Origin: Plantago major
Lineage: Eukaryota; Streptophyta; Magnoliopsida; Lamiales; Plantaginaceae
Assembly: GCA_026545765.1 (NCBI GenBank)
Contig: JAIFAC010000130.1
Span: 62,001-126,000, forward strand
Reading direction: 5' to 3'
DNA length: 64,000 nucleotides
The notes below the pieces were generated by a model that was given only the letters and a program-made list of their open reading frames with translations, was not told where the DNA came from and did not search any database. Position numbers and translations under genes: made by a program. Below are positions 36,234 through 48,191 of this stretch, piece after piece (the first letter of the stretch is position 1; every line of letters begins with the position of its first letter).

Positions 36234-37115
36234 GAGGCCAAATCAAATCCCAGGGCAATAAAGAAGGCTGCAAATCTCCCACAAAGATTAACATTGATGA
36301 TGTTGATGAAGAGACTGATAAAGATGAAGCTCCTCTTCACAGGAAAAGGAAAAGGGTTGATAGCCTATCTGAGCCTATTGCTGCAAAGCAATTGGCAGCC
36401 AAAACACCCTCTGGATATACCAAGTCTATCCAGGGTGGTTCTTCAAGCAACTCCAGGAAAATTCAAAGACAAAATGGAAGAGAGCAAGGATATCAAGTCA
36501 GATACTTCCACAAAAGTCAAGACGCCTGATTGAATATGTGAAGATTGACAATAGCCTCCTCCTAAGTGTGTATTCATCGTAAAATGCATACAGATATCGA
36601 ACTCAAGCACTTGCTTGTAAATGAAAAGGATTTCAGACTCCATCCATCAACAACTTCTGGCATGGAGAAAAGATAAGCCAATCTTGATCAACACCAATCA
36701 TGTCAAAGCTTGGGATTTTGAAGTTGTCAAAAGAGTTGAAGCCATGAGGAAGGACCTTAATGATGAATGTCCTTATGGAAAACTCCGATTATGCACAGAG
36801 TCCCAAACTCATCGAATAGGCACAAGGCCAAGACTTGTCAGGAACCTTCGAGTCATTCTACATCAAGATCAATACAGGGTGACATCGATATCCGAGGATC
36901 ATATATGAATACTTCAATCTATCGACATCGTAATTGAGCATGCCTCAAATGGAGAAAGTATTTATAGGTTAAACACTTTGCCAAGAAGAATCCCACCAAA
37001 TCATACAAAGAAGTCTGTGGTTTATGCCAGAGACACTGAGATGTTAGTCAGAATTTTGCTCTATGACTACTCAGATGTCATCAAAATATTTGGAGATAGA
37101 CAATTTGCAAATTGA

Positions 37116-37324
37116 TCCATGAAGTTGTCAAATTGAAGATTTTTGAAGACTTGAAGAAGAGTTAATTAGATGTTTACTGAGCTTGGTTTTTGTTGTCCTA
37201 ATTCATGTAGATTTGATCAGATTGTACCAAATGTGTTTTATTCTTTGTAAATTTATCAGAACTTTCCATGTAATATCTTATGAACCTACTTCGATATCAA
37301 TCTATAAAAAGATAACTTGTCAGA
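37116..37324 (+). other. B1 non-coding end of interior; PPT and LTR start deleted
   Basis: Matches the B2 interval up to a shared AACTTGTCAG word near 37314-37323. It then jumps directly into LTR sequence, so the polypurine tract and the LTR's first ~1 kb are missing. Confidence 0.65.
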
Positions 37325-37914
37325 AAGATCAATTTGAAGACTGCTCAAGATTGTCAAGACTAAGGAAATGGTCTCATGAGATACCTTGTCCGATATCTTG
37401 AAAACAAGTGTTTTTCAATAAACAAGTTTCAAAAGATATCTCGAACACAAGGTTTTGAACGAGAAAGTGCTCATTAAACCTTTTCGTGAAATACTTGAAA
37501 AAAAATCAATGTGTCTTCAAGAGACAATGTTCAAAGACTATTTCGTATATCGATAGTTTGAAATTTATTTGAGCCTAACGGGTACTTTCAAATGGTGGTT
37601 TTCAACTATAAATATCAACACTTAGATTGCTTGAAGACACAAAAACACCAAGAACACGTAATCAATATCTTAAGCTTCTCCGATAATACAACTAGTGGTA
37701 TCTTTTTCAACCATACAAGCTTCCACCTACTTATTTTCTTCTACTTACAGCCATAAGTAGTCAAGTTGAACTCTTTCATCTTAGTCAATTTCAAGTCTAA
37801 AGCGATTATAAGTATTTATATCTTCACACATCTCGAGAAATCTGCTTTTATCGACAAAAGTTTTAAAATACTATTCACCCCCCAAATTCTTTTTACTTTG
37901 TTATCTGACCAACA
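37325..37914 (+). repeat. B1 3' LTR, deleted remnant
   Basis: Only about 590 bases remain of a ~1.55-kb LTR. It begins at sequence matching 24085 and ends CCAACA at 37914. The LTR-end hairpin has decayed (arm AAATACTA). Confidence 0.8.
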
Positions 37915-38325
37915 CATTTTATATGCATTTACAGAGTACGGAGTTCCAATGCCTCAAACGGATGCTAGAAACGGAGCAGGAAGGCCAAAAATACCAAATT
38001 TGGAGTCAAAATGCGGAACCGAGGCACGCCACGTATCCTTGGCGTACGCCAAGTCACCGATCTTCAAAGATATAAATAGTTTTATGTCATGATTTTTCTT
38101 CAAATGCTCATTACTTTTGTTCTATTCTCTCAAAACCCTAGACTTCATTCATGGGCAATTCCTTCACCATTTTGAGGAATCGAACCGATTTAAATTGTAA
38201 TTGCTCGTGATTATCAATTATCAATACTTAGCTACTATTCCACCGAGTGATTTAGGGATTTCGTCATCCTCCAAGTGTAGTGATAGCCTCTTGGTAACAA
38301 TTTCTCTTTTTTCATTGTTTAATAT
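37915..38325 (+). repeat. E6: Athila-type LTR fragment
   Basis: Aligns with E1 LTR from 4304 (TATATGCAT...GGAGTTCCAATGCCTC). It contains the palindrome TTGGCGTACGCCAA (38039-38052) followed by TATAAATAG (38071-38079), a clear promoter arrangement. B2 is inserted at its right edge. Confidence 0.75.
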
Positions 38326-39874
38326 TGTTGGTCCAGATAACGGCAAAGGAAAGGACCTGGGGTGAATAGTCTTTACAACTTTTGTGGATAAACACAATTT
38401 CATATATCTATGAAGATATCGACACTTAATTTCGTAGAGCGTAAGACTTTTCTCGTGATAAGTGCACGGCTTAGCAAGATATAATGTGTTTAAATACTTA
38501 AAGGTGATAAAGATAACGATAAGTAAATTGTAAGTAAATAACACGCCTTTATAGTGGTATCAAGGTGGCGTAATCCTTTAACTAATCCACTTCGCCTTTC
38601 TCGCACTCTAGAATCCACTAAGACATATAATCGAGTTCACCTTACAAATATCTTCTCTCGATTCCTAAATACACTAGGTTCCCAACCATGTGTTCCTCGA
38701 AGTTATTCCCTGCCCAAGCCAAGTACTTTCTATACTCGTAAACCTGAGTTGTTCCTTAGTTTTCCAAACTAAGTACTTCCTATGCTCAAGAATCTCGAGT
38801 TATTCCTTAGTTTCCCAAACTAAGTACTTCATGTACCCACGCTTTAAGGTGTTGATTATGGAGAGTTTGTCAGATTGGTAGATTAATAACGTCTTCAGTT
38901 ATGTAATACTACATTCTTGAACAAGAATCACTTAACACACTTCACAATATGTGTAGTGATATGTTCTTTACTGACCCAAGTTTATGTTAAATGTTCTGGA
39001 GAATGAAACTCAGATACTTGATCTTTTGATTCAACTCCTTCACAGATAGCAATGCTTGTTAAGGATTAGGACACTTAGAACTTTTGTGCTACTTAGAATT
39101 CAAGAGCTTATTCGCAACTGTAAGCTAAAGAGTAAGTAGGTTGAAGGCTTGTATGCTTGAATGAATAAGTTCGTTCTGAGTGTAAGTTCAAGGTGTGTTT
39201 CAAGCATTCTAAGTGGTGATATTTATAGTCGATTGAAGCCGCTTCAATAGTATCCGTTAGCTCAATTCAAATTAAAACTATTGATATCTCAAAATAGTAC
39301 CAGAAGACATTGTCTCTTTCGTAGATTTCTTTGTCTGATGTCTCGTCATGATTTATCGCATTGTACTATTTTTGTCCTCAGAGTGCCAACGAACTATGCA
39401 CGCTCAAGCATTGCATGTCCCTTTCCAGACCTTCACATCTCAGATACTTATTGAAACATTGTTTCGTAAACATAGTTTTAACCAAGGTATCTAAGTGTAG
39501 GTTCCTCGCTCTAAACCTTGTGTTCTCAGATATCTTTTGCAAAATTTGTTTATTAAAAAAAAACACTTTATTCTTTAAGATATTTGGACATAGGTATCTG
39601 ATGAGACCAATTTCCTTCGTCTTTAGCAATCTTGAGCAGTCTTCAAATCTTCAAATTTGTTGAACTCTTCTGCCGGATGCCTTCTTCTTGGTCTTTTTCA
39701 AAGATATAAAAAATTACATTCAGAGACCTAACATCCTATACAAGATTCGCTAGACTAACATACTTAGTGAATTTCCTCTTTTACAATGTTCAAGTGAACC
39801 AAGAGTACTAACCACCTTTCTGAGCTAAGATAAGTCATTAGGTTGCTGATCAAAATCTAAACAGATATTCCTAA
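38326..39874 (-). repeat. B2 3' LTR
   Basis: 1549 bases, TGTTGG start; the other end reads CCTAAAA where CCTAACA is expected. The polypurine tract AAAAAGGGGAAATTT (minus strand) directly follows at about 39875-39890. Confidence 0.85.
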
Positions 39875-40270
39875 AAAAATTTCCCCTTTTTAATTAGTCA
39901 ACAATGACTATCTTTAAAACCTATTACAACTTGGAAGAGGGAACAATCCAACAGTTAATCATTTCTTATGATCTTTTCAATTCATTTTAATTAAGTGCAG
40001 AAAGTAAACGTCAACCAAATTACAAGGTGTGATCTTTGCTGACAAGTTATCTTTTTATAGATTGATTTCTGAGAGTAGGTTCATCAGATATGTAACATGG
40101 AAAGTTCACAGATAACTTAATAAATAAAATACATTTCAGTACAGTCAGCAAGATACAAAATTACATAGTAAACTAGGACAACAGGAGTAGCCAAGCTCCA
40201 AGTAAACATCCCAATAAACTAGTCTTCAAGTCTTCAAAATCTTCAAGTCTTCAATCAGCAGATCTATGGA

Positions 40271-43200
40271 TCAATTAGCAAATTCCTTATCCCCAAACCT
40301 TTTGATATCATCTTAGTAGTCATAGATCAAGGTCCTGACTAACATCTCAAGAGCCTGCAAATCCCATACTTCCTTGTAGGTTTTGGTGGGATTCTTTTTG
40401 GCAAAGTGTTTGACCCACAGATACTTTCTCCATTTCCAGGCATGCTCAATTCTGATATCTGATAGCTTGAAGTATTCATATATGATCCTCAGATATATTA
40501 TGTCACTCTTGTATTGCTCTTGAGTCATGTAAAAAGACTCATAGAGGTCCTTCTTCATGGCTTCTATTCTCTTGATCACTTCAAAATCCAACCAGCTTTG
40601 ATGTGGTCAGTGTTAATCAAGACTGGCTTGTCTTTTCTCCATGCCATGAGTTGTTTATGGATTGGTTCTAGAAATTTTTCATTTACTAGTAAGTGCTTGA
40701 GTTCCAGAATCCAGAAGCCATTCTTCTGATTAATGCACCTGTAGACAGAGGAGTCATTGTTGGTCTTCACGTACTCCATCTTGGCTTCTTCAGGCCTGAG
40801 TGGTAGTTGAAGTTTTCTTTGTTCAGCTCTTAGCCTGTTCCTCCTTTGTCTTGAATTCTCCCTTTGGGGATTGCTTTAAGAACCACCCTGGATAGACATG
40901 GTATTTCCAGAGGGTGTTTTAGCTGCTATCGCTTTGCGCCTAAGGCCCGCTTAGGCTATCAACCCTTTTTCTCTTTCTGTGAAGAGGAGCTTCATCTTTA
41001 TCCTCATCTTCATCTTCCAAATTTCTCTTGTTGGGTGATTTGCAGCCTTCTTCATTGCCCTGGGATTTGATTTGTCCTTCTTCTTCTTCTTCTTCTTCTT
41101 CTTCTTCTTCTTCAGAAGACTCATCAACCCCTTTCACTTGTCTTCTCCTTGGAGCCTTGGTACTCCTTGGAGGTTTCTCGTTCTGCCCTTGTTGTCATTC
41201 CTATTTCGTGAAGTTGTTAGTAGTGGCCACTATCAGAGAAAGTTCGACCGAGGAGGGCTCATTTATTTTTAGTGGTGGAAGTGATGGCTGTTCAGATTTC
41301 TTCTTGTTTCCTCTTCCTTTCTGAGCGCTAGATCCTTCCCTTTGTCCTTGATATCCTTCCCCCTTAGTCATTATTTACTGACTCAGTATCACAAAGGATT
41401 CTGAGAGTGACTCAAAATTCCTCATAGAGATAGTTGTAGCAGAACCAACTTGTGCAATTTATCCTTGAGCTCCTGATTTTGTTTGATAAGTCCTGTTTCC
41501 TTATTAGTGAGCTCTGCCAGTGGACCTTGAATAGCATCTGCTTTTCCAGCAGCATAGCTAGCCTCTTCAAAGGCTTTTGCAGCCAAGTTATTGTCATCAT
41601 CCCTAACCATGCCTAGGTCTTTTTGAGCAATGACCGATCGTTGTTCTCGAAAGTGATGAGCTCAAGAATTTCTTCATCTCTCGCAGGATCGATGCAATGG
41701 CGGCTTCATTCGAGAAGACAACTCCTTGTTCAATTTAGCCAAGATTGTATCTGCTCAAGTATTCATTGAGTTGACATTTGGCAACTTGTTCAAAATTTTA
41801 GGAGCAATCAGCTTCCTTTTCAAATGAGACACCACCAAGTGCTTATTTCGGTGTTCTGCCAATTTCTTCTCTTCTTCATCATCTGATTCATCAGCCCAGT
41901 GATCTTCATCCTCGTGGACATTTTCATCAATATTTTCTAGTCCATCAACCATCTCAGAGATGGGCTTCTTTCCTTTTAGTGAGGAGGATGGTACATCTTT
42001 TGGTGATGCAAATTTTAGCATCATGCTTGTCTTCGATACTTGCTCAAGATTCAATTCTTCAAAGAATTGCCTGAACAACAAGCTGGAGTTCTTTCATTTC
42101 AGAATAAGCTTCCATTTCCTTAATGGTTTGATCTTCAATCTTTTGGAGCTTTGCTTTGGATTCAACAATCTTCTCCTCTAGTTAAAGATTTAGCTGTTGT
42201 TCTTCCTCCAACAACTATTTGAGTTGAGCAACTCTGTCTTGTGCATTCAATATTTTCTGAGTGTTGTCCTCATAGTGCTCAACTACTTATTCAGTAGAAT
42301 TTTTTTGTTGGGGAGATGGATGGGTAGATCTCTGAGAAGATGGAGGAGGGGATTTTTGTGATGTCCTCTTAGTGAGCTTCTCAGCAGCTGAGGCACTAGT
42401 TCCTTGTGCAATCCCTCCTGTCCCTGGTGCAGGGGCATCATCATCATCCTTCTTATCATCCTCATCCTTGTGATGGTCAGAAGGAGGTTCTTCATAATCA
42501 TTCTCATCGCCTACTTCTCTTCTTCATCTTCAGAGACCAGATTGATCACTTCTGGAATAGTGATCATTTGCCCATTTACTTCCTCTTTCTCAGAGGGTGT
42601 GATTTGTAGAGACTTGGGCAAGATTGGCTTGAATGCCATCTTCATTCTGGTCTGGCTATCTGCCTTTTCAAAGGCTTGAGGAGCTTGTGTACCACTTCCT
42701 CGATGAAGCCCTCAGGCATTAGAGAAGCAAAGAATATTGCTCGTTGAGAACATTGTATCGACATAATTTTCAAGGTCAAATGCTCTTCTCTTATGGTAGG
42801 TGATCAGGACCTTGTTATTTCAACAAATCAGAGCATCGAAGTCTCGCCATTTCTTGAAGCACTTGACATGCTTTCAAGAGTGTGATTCTTGAAAATGGAA
42901 GGTGTCTTCTTTCTCATCAACAGGACCTTAGTGGCACTTGTTTTAGCTCAAATAAAAGTTCAATTAGTTTCAAAACTTTGGTAGATATCTCAAGCTTTAG
43001 AGTAGAAAGATATCTCGAGTTACCCGTGATGACAGCTCAAATGACTTGACATCGAGGTTCCAGTGCCTCGATATCTGGATATGAGGAGGAGATCAAGTCC
43101 GATCCTCAAAGGATCTTTCTTCTCGCTGAACTCCGAGAATTAAAATTATCACAATACTTAGGAAATTGTTATGAAGGAATGTATGCAATTTAAGCTTCAA

Positions 43201-45707
43201 TGATTTCTGAGTTTTTCACTTACTTCCTCAATAGGAGGCTTAGAATCATTTTTCTCATAAAATTTCTTAGTTTCTGGTGTTCTTTTCCGTGATGTCATTG
43301 GGGCTTCATCAATTTCCATGTGTGCAGGGGATGTCGCAACTCTTTTCCCTTGCACTTCTACTTCTGAATGAGCCTGTAAGTAGAAAGTATTGAGTAATTA
43401 GAGAAGAATTCATATTAACCCATAATGAAGAATGTTTATCACTGATTTTTATATACCTTCACACTAGAAGGCTCAATGGCATTTTGTTCAGAAACCTTGA
43501 CGGTTTAAGGGTCCTTTTCTGGCATTTCTGCCTTAACTTCTTCTTTCTCAGTTGGAGCCTATTAGAAACATCCACTTAATTAGTTAAGGTATTAACATAT
43601 ATCTGAAAAGTAATATCTTAAGGAACTCTATCACCGTAGTGCACTGCATTCCTTAAGAGGTGAGGTTGTGGTAGCCTCCTTCTCGCTTTCTAATTCAAAT
43701 TTCAATAAAGAAATTTTATTAAATAACAAGATTAATAAACAAAATATCACAAGTAGAGAGTTAAACCATTCATACCGAAAGCAAAGGTCAGTCGATTGGT
43801 CTCTAGAACTTGTGACCCTTCTATGCTTTGGTCTTGTTGTTCCATTATAGCTTCTTTGTTTGAAGTTTCAGGTACTTCAGACCTTTCCTGAGTGTGCAAC
43901 TGGGCATTGCCTCCGGTTGATCATTCGAGTAGATGCCTCGCTTGATCCTCTCATCGAGTTGGGGAACCCGCTTATTTGCAGGATTTTCTTCAAAGAATTA
44001 GAAGTGCCGTATGTCAAATCGCAATTCATTCACCATGGCTTCATTATCATCCGTGAATCATGTGAATTCGATCCGAAGGTGAATTAAAGTGCGCTCATCC
44101 CGATCCTTTGTGACAATTTGTATAGTGTGGAGGCAATGTCGAATCCTCCATCACTATATCACCAATTCTCAAAGCTTCTTTTACCACTGAGTGTGTCTTG
44201 TCAAAATTCCTTCGACTTAGGTGCTATCTCAAGAACCTCTCAGATTAAGTGCTTCTCCAAGAACCTTAGTAATGGGTGCTTTCAACAACGCTTGACATAG
44301 TTGCTTGTTCAAGAACTGTGGTGTAGTTCTTCTTCGATACCTCTATTCTTTCAAAGATCCTTTCAACTTATCGCTTTTTCAAAGAACCTTAGCCCTTTTT
44401 ATTTCAGGACTTGAGAGATGACCAATTCATCATCGTAGCCTCATTAGCATTAGGAACTAATTGATCCATAATCCCCGCTCATGTTTCGCAGATAGGCTCG
44501 ATACCGCCACTACTCTCATTTTTACCAATGAATTCATCGCCAGGCTTTCCTTGGTAGCATTGATGAGTTCATCAACAGCTTGTATCTTTTGCAAGATCGA
44601 CGAAGTTCATCTTCATTGATGAGTTCATCGGCGCCTACAGATATCTGAGAGTCGACATCCACAATGGGTATGCCTTCTGATTTGCCAGCAAACTTCTTTC
44701 GTGAAGTTCTGGGCTTTTTGGTCGCAACGGAACCCTCAGATACCTCATCAGTCTTTCGTTTCTTGGAAACTATCTGAGATGCAGTAACCTTTTTCATCAT
44801 GTTTGTATACTCATATTTGTAGAGCAGGTTACTGTTAGCTATGTCAGCCTTTTCTCTGAGCTCAATGCCAAGCTTCTCCAGCAAGAAACATATCTTTAGT
44901 CCATAGCTTACTGTGGCTTTTGGCTCAGCAAGGCCCTTAACGATTTTAGGCCCAAAGCCTTGAATCTTCTTCACAAATTTCATAAAGGCGTACTTCCCCC
45001 AATTGAAAGGGTTTTCAATTTTTGTTCATTGATTCAACAAGAACATCATCATCCAAATGTTCTTCGCTTATTTGGTCGGCACCTCCGTGTAGACCATCAA
45101 AGCATCTGTGAAGAATGCATGCCAACACATTCCAGTGAACCAACAAATGTCTGCATCTGATGTCAGCAAGTTTGAAGTCGATGGGTGTATCTGATTTTTC
45201 AAGATCACACACATCATTGTAAAGTTACTTTACACCTTCAAGGAGATCATCATCCTTGGTGTTTATTTCAAAATTATTTCCAAGATTTTGAAGGTCAAAC
45301 AACTCACAGAAAGTTGTTAAGTTCAAAAGGATGTCCTTTCCTTGATGTTTTGATTTTACAAGCACTATCTCAAAGGCCTTCAAACACATGAAATAATCCT
45401 AGAATTGTTGTATAATTCCAACACATCCAAAGGAAGAAACTCCACCGAATAGCGCATAAGAAACCTCGATTTGTGCCTTTTCAAGCATACCAAGAATCAA
45501 TTTCCTATCACCGTTTTCAATAGCATCAGTAATGTATTCTTCAATCATGGCACCACCCCAAATCATCGTGTGATTTGAAGTCCAATGGTCAGGATTGAAG
45601 TCTCCAATCAACCGATTGTTTGTTATGACCAGCACTGGTGCTTGCTTTTCAGCAGTACCAGATGAAGTAGCTTGGGATTTCTGGGTAAGAGCACGTTTTG
45701 GAGCCAT
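40271..45707 (-). pseudogene. B2 ORF3: additional ORF, function unknown, intron-containing
   Basis: Starts MAPKRALTQKSQ at 45707 and ends FAN-stop at 40271. The clearest pieces on the minus strand are 45399-45707 (GDFNPDHWTSNHTMIWGGAM; RKLILGML), 44534-44983 (PKIVKGLAEPKATVSYGLKI, then KKRKTDE and RKKFAGK basic patches), 41755-42081, 41412-41610, 40940-41137 (poly-Glu then KRKRVDSL) and 40313-40779 (MAWRKDKPVLINTDH; ESFYMTQEQYKSDIIYLRII; EMLVRTLIYDY). Conservation of these blocks in A and B families shows that ORF3 was a selected gene. I cannot assign it to a known protein family. Confidence 0.8.
42947..43775 (-). other. B2 ORF3 intron cluster (five introns)
   Basis: Minus-strand introns: i1 43690-43775 (GTATGA...AATTAG), i2 43559-43634 (GTGATA...CTAATAG), i3 43374-43456 (GTATAT...TTACAG), i4 ~43133-43223 (GTAAGT...acceptor blurred), i5 42947-43023 (GTAACT...TTTGAG). 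Exons i2-i3 (102 bases) and i3-i4 (150 bases) are multiples of three. Confidence 0.8.
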
Positions 45708-45744
45708 CTCTTTAAACAGTGAAAGTTTTTTGAAAGTCGAAAAG

Positions 45745-47381
45745 TGTAAAACCCCGGATTTTCGTCCTTCCTTATTTTAATTCCCTTGTTTGGTATTTAG
45801 TTAATTATCAATAATACTTAATTATTGAGTAATTAATTATTTATTCATTTTGATTAGAGTCCAATTTAAATTGGGTTCACTTCAAAATACTCTCCAAATA
45901 TACCCTTTGTGTTTCTCAAACGTACAGTTCCTCTTCCGATCGATCTCTTCTTCTGTTCCTTCTCCTGGTCCAACTCTTCTCCTAAAACCGTTTCCTGCTC
46001 TTTCTCCTTCTTTCACGACTTGTTAAATACGCAACCAGCCCTCTCCTCGTTCATTATTCTGAAAGTTTCTACCCTTTTCACCGAGAGATTGCCTTCTGCC
46101 AATTTAGCGTCTTCTTCTTCATTCTTGGACAATTCAGATTCGCCTCGTCTCTGATCGGTAAGTCCTTGTAAGTCGAATTTCATTATCCTGATTCTGTCTA
46201 CTCGTGCTAACTCAGTAGCGTGGTTCTTGCTTCTTCGTAGCATCGATTTCCGAATTTAGGAAGCTTCGATTCGTTCATTCGTGTTCTAGCTCGTTTCGAT
46301 TCGCCTTCGGTAAGCGTTTTCCTTCTCGTGACTTAGTTTCGGGGTGGGTGTTTGTGTTGCTTGTCTGGTTGCTGTGTTGCTCGAATCGAAATCCCCTTCT
46401 CTTCTTCCGAATTCTCCATACTCTGTTCCTATTCGCGAATGCTCTGTTTTCCCTTATTTGAGCTCGTCAATTTGTTATTCTCCGTTTCCTGTGCTGCCTG
46501 TGTCGTTGCAGCTGTTTAGCTGTTGTCTCCGTTCCGCCTGTGTGTGCGTGTTTGTTGTGTCGAACTTGATAATTGGCGTGCTCTGTTTTAATTTCGAATT
46601 TCCTTCTTCATCTGCTCTGCTCCAGTAATTCGTAATCAGTTCAGTTTGTGTGTGTTGCTGTCTGCAAACTGATATATGTCGAATTGTGATATGCTGTGTT
46701 GATTGTGTTAACTGTTTAGATAGTGTCGACTATGTTTCTTGATTGGCTGTATGTTGCCTGCTAATTCTTGTCACTGTTGCTCATGTTTGAGCTATAGGTA
46801 TTATCAGTCTTAGACCTGTTCTTGGGTTGCTGTGGCGTGTTGTTTTGCTTTGGTTGATCGATATTATGCCACTGAATCGATTAAGTATAGTCTTGCTGCT
46901 GTGTTTGTCAACTGTTTGGAGTTTAGTTTCGATCAATTGTTGTAGCTTAGTTTCGATCATGTGGGTGCTGCTAATGTTGTAATTCTGGTTTTAAGATATT
47001 TGAACATGTTTAGCAACTAATTAATTATGCTTGGTATGATAAGTGGTGTATTATATATTTTATTTGTAATTTTTTTCATCAGTACAATTTATTCTAATTA
47101 GTTCCCCAGCTTGTTTTGAACCTTGTAATAGTTAAAAGTCTACTAGTCGTCTTTTCGAGAATCTCATGTATATTGATGTGTGCATAATTGCTTTTATATG
47201 TTTCTTGGTGAGTTTTGATTTTAGAGAGTCGGGGTCTGAAAGGTAGCAATAGATTATTCTTGCTTCGTTTGTTAAGTAGTACTTCTTTTATCGTAATTTA
47301 TGGCCATGTTTTACGGCGCTATCCGAGGTGTTGTTTACCCAAAAAGATATGATATTTCTAACCATGAAGTTTATTTTACTG

Positions 47382-47421
<40 letters not shown>

Positions 47422-48175
47422 TTGCATCTCAATTATTGTGAAACTCATGAAATCAAGTTCTGAAAACTGCATCAAATCTTTTTCTCATGCTTCCGTTCTA
47501 AAAAGATATATATGTATATAATTCATGATGATCTTCGTTTGATTCGATTGATTGATTCACTTCGACCGATATGTGCGCAATTGTGGTGGGGGTTTCTGAG
47601 TGGGCATACTTGGGCAGTTGTATCTGTCGAGTTGTTAATGAAGTACCTCTGCTTACTATCCCTAGACGCGAGGCAGAAGTCGCCGAGGTCTTTGGGAGTA
47701 GTAGTGTTTCACCCTTGTACCATGGCGGTGGTCTTCGCTTCGTCACAGGTAGCACCGTCTGGAGTGATAAGGGCTTGATTGGGGTTATAAGGTCGATCAC
47801 TAACGATAATTATTCACTTCAGATATGTTCATGTTATATTATGTCTTGATTCATTTGATAAAAAAACCTACTTCGTATTACGTAATTCGTTGCTCACTTA
47901 GCACAGAACCTCAGTGAGTTTTATCTCACACTTGATTTGTTACCTTCTTGTAGATTTCGGAGTCTAGTGGAGGACCGAGTCTGTAGACGCTCAAAGAACT
48001 CGAGTGAAAGTGGGTTATAAATGGATTTGTTTTTTAACTTTTATTAGTCATTGTAAAATAGTGTTTTCGCAAGTCAACTGTTCAAATTTCAGCTTCTCAA
48101 AGCTTATAGATTGTCTTCCTATTATTAGTTTAACGCCCTTGTCTTTTTAAAAGTTAGTGAAATTTTCATGCTATA
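45745..48175 (+). repeat. LARD 5' LTR
   Basis: 2431 bases; includes a (TA)n run of ~36 bases at 47383-47418. Confidence 0.9.
47383..47418. repeat. (TA)n microsatellite in LARD 5' LTR
   Basis: Pure TA repeat, homologous to but shorter than 51868-51958. Confidence 0.95.
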
Positions 48176-48178
48176 GCT

Positions 48179-48191
48179 TGGTATCAAAGCC
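48179..48191 (+). other. LARD primer binding site
   Basis: TGGTATCAAAGCC, initiator tRNA-Met type with one change, three bases after the LTR end. Confidence 0.85.

Larger units (their letters stand above)
32166..37115 (+). pseudogene. B1 ORF3: additional ORF, function unknown, intron-containing
   Basis: Homologous to B2 ORF3 (40271-45707) and A1/A2 ORF3. Start ATGGCTCCAAAACG at 32166; end FAN-stop at 37115. Blocks in order: N-terminal region with RKLILGML (about 32369-32392); 32547-32840 (ELFELQNLGNDFEINTKDDD); 32860-33000 with NWGKYAFMKFVKKL and EPKIVKGLAEPKATVSFGLK; lysine-rich repeats with KVAEEA (33320-33490); an intron cluster (33880-34570); an acidic region (35080-35180); KGRG/RGNKRKS plus ~23 consecutive Glu (36165-36233); and a C-terminal domain (36600-37115). 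Basic patches could act in nuclear entry or nucleic-acid binding; that is inference. Stops and shifts interrupt the frame. Confidence 0.8.
24001..37914 (+). mobile_element. B1: family-B copia element (Sirevirus-like), forward, both LTRs damaged
   Basis: Order: truncated 5' LTR, PBS, gag, protease, integrase, RT, RNase H, leader, ORF3, 3' LTR remnant. It has the same layout as family A but clearly diverged coding sequence and LTR interior. Its long blocks with readable CAG/CTG words (25569-27300, 30160-30800) make it the best coding record of the family here. Confidence 0.85.

Noticed and set aside
36058..36340. Open frames encoding poly-Ser and poly-Phe opposite the ORF3 Glu tract
   Set aside because: Antisense shadows of the GAA/GAG repeat; the Glu frame is conserved in B2, the antisense frames are not.
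32166..37115. Calling ORF3 an envelope glycoprotein
   Set aside because: Position fits the Sirevirus env-like ORF, but I find no signal peptide, membrane anchor or glycoprotein pattern; acidic and basic runs fit a soluble protein better.
45909..46628. Open frames of 81-94 codons in the LARD 5' LTR, duplicated at 50350-51114 in the 3' LTR
   Set aside because: Conserved only because LTRs are copies; no known domain, and differences between the copies show no synonymous bias I can see.
47498..47849. Open frames near 47500-47850 and 52106-52404 as a conserved gene
   Set aside because: The pair lies in the two LARD LTRs; both strands are open in places and the frames shift between the copies.
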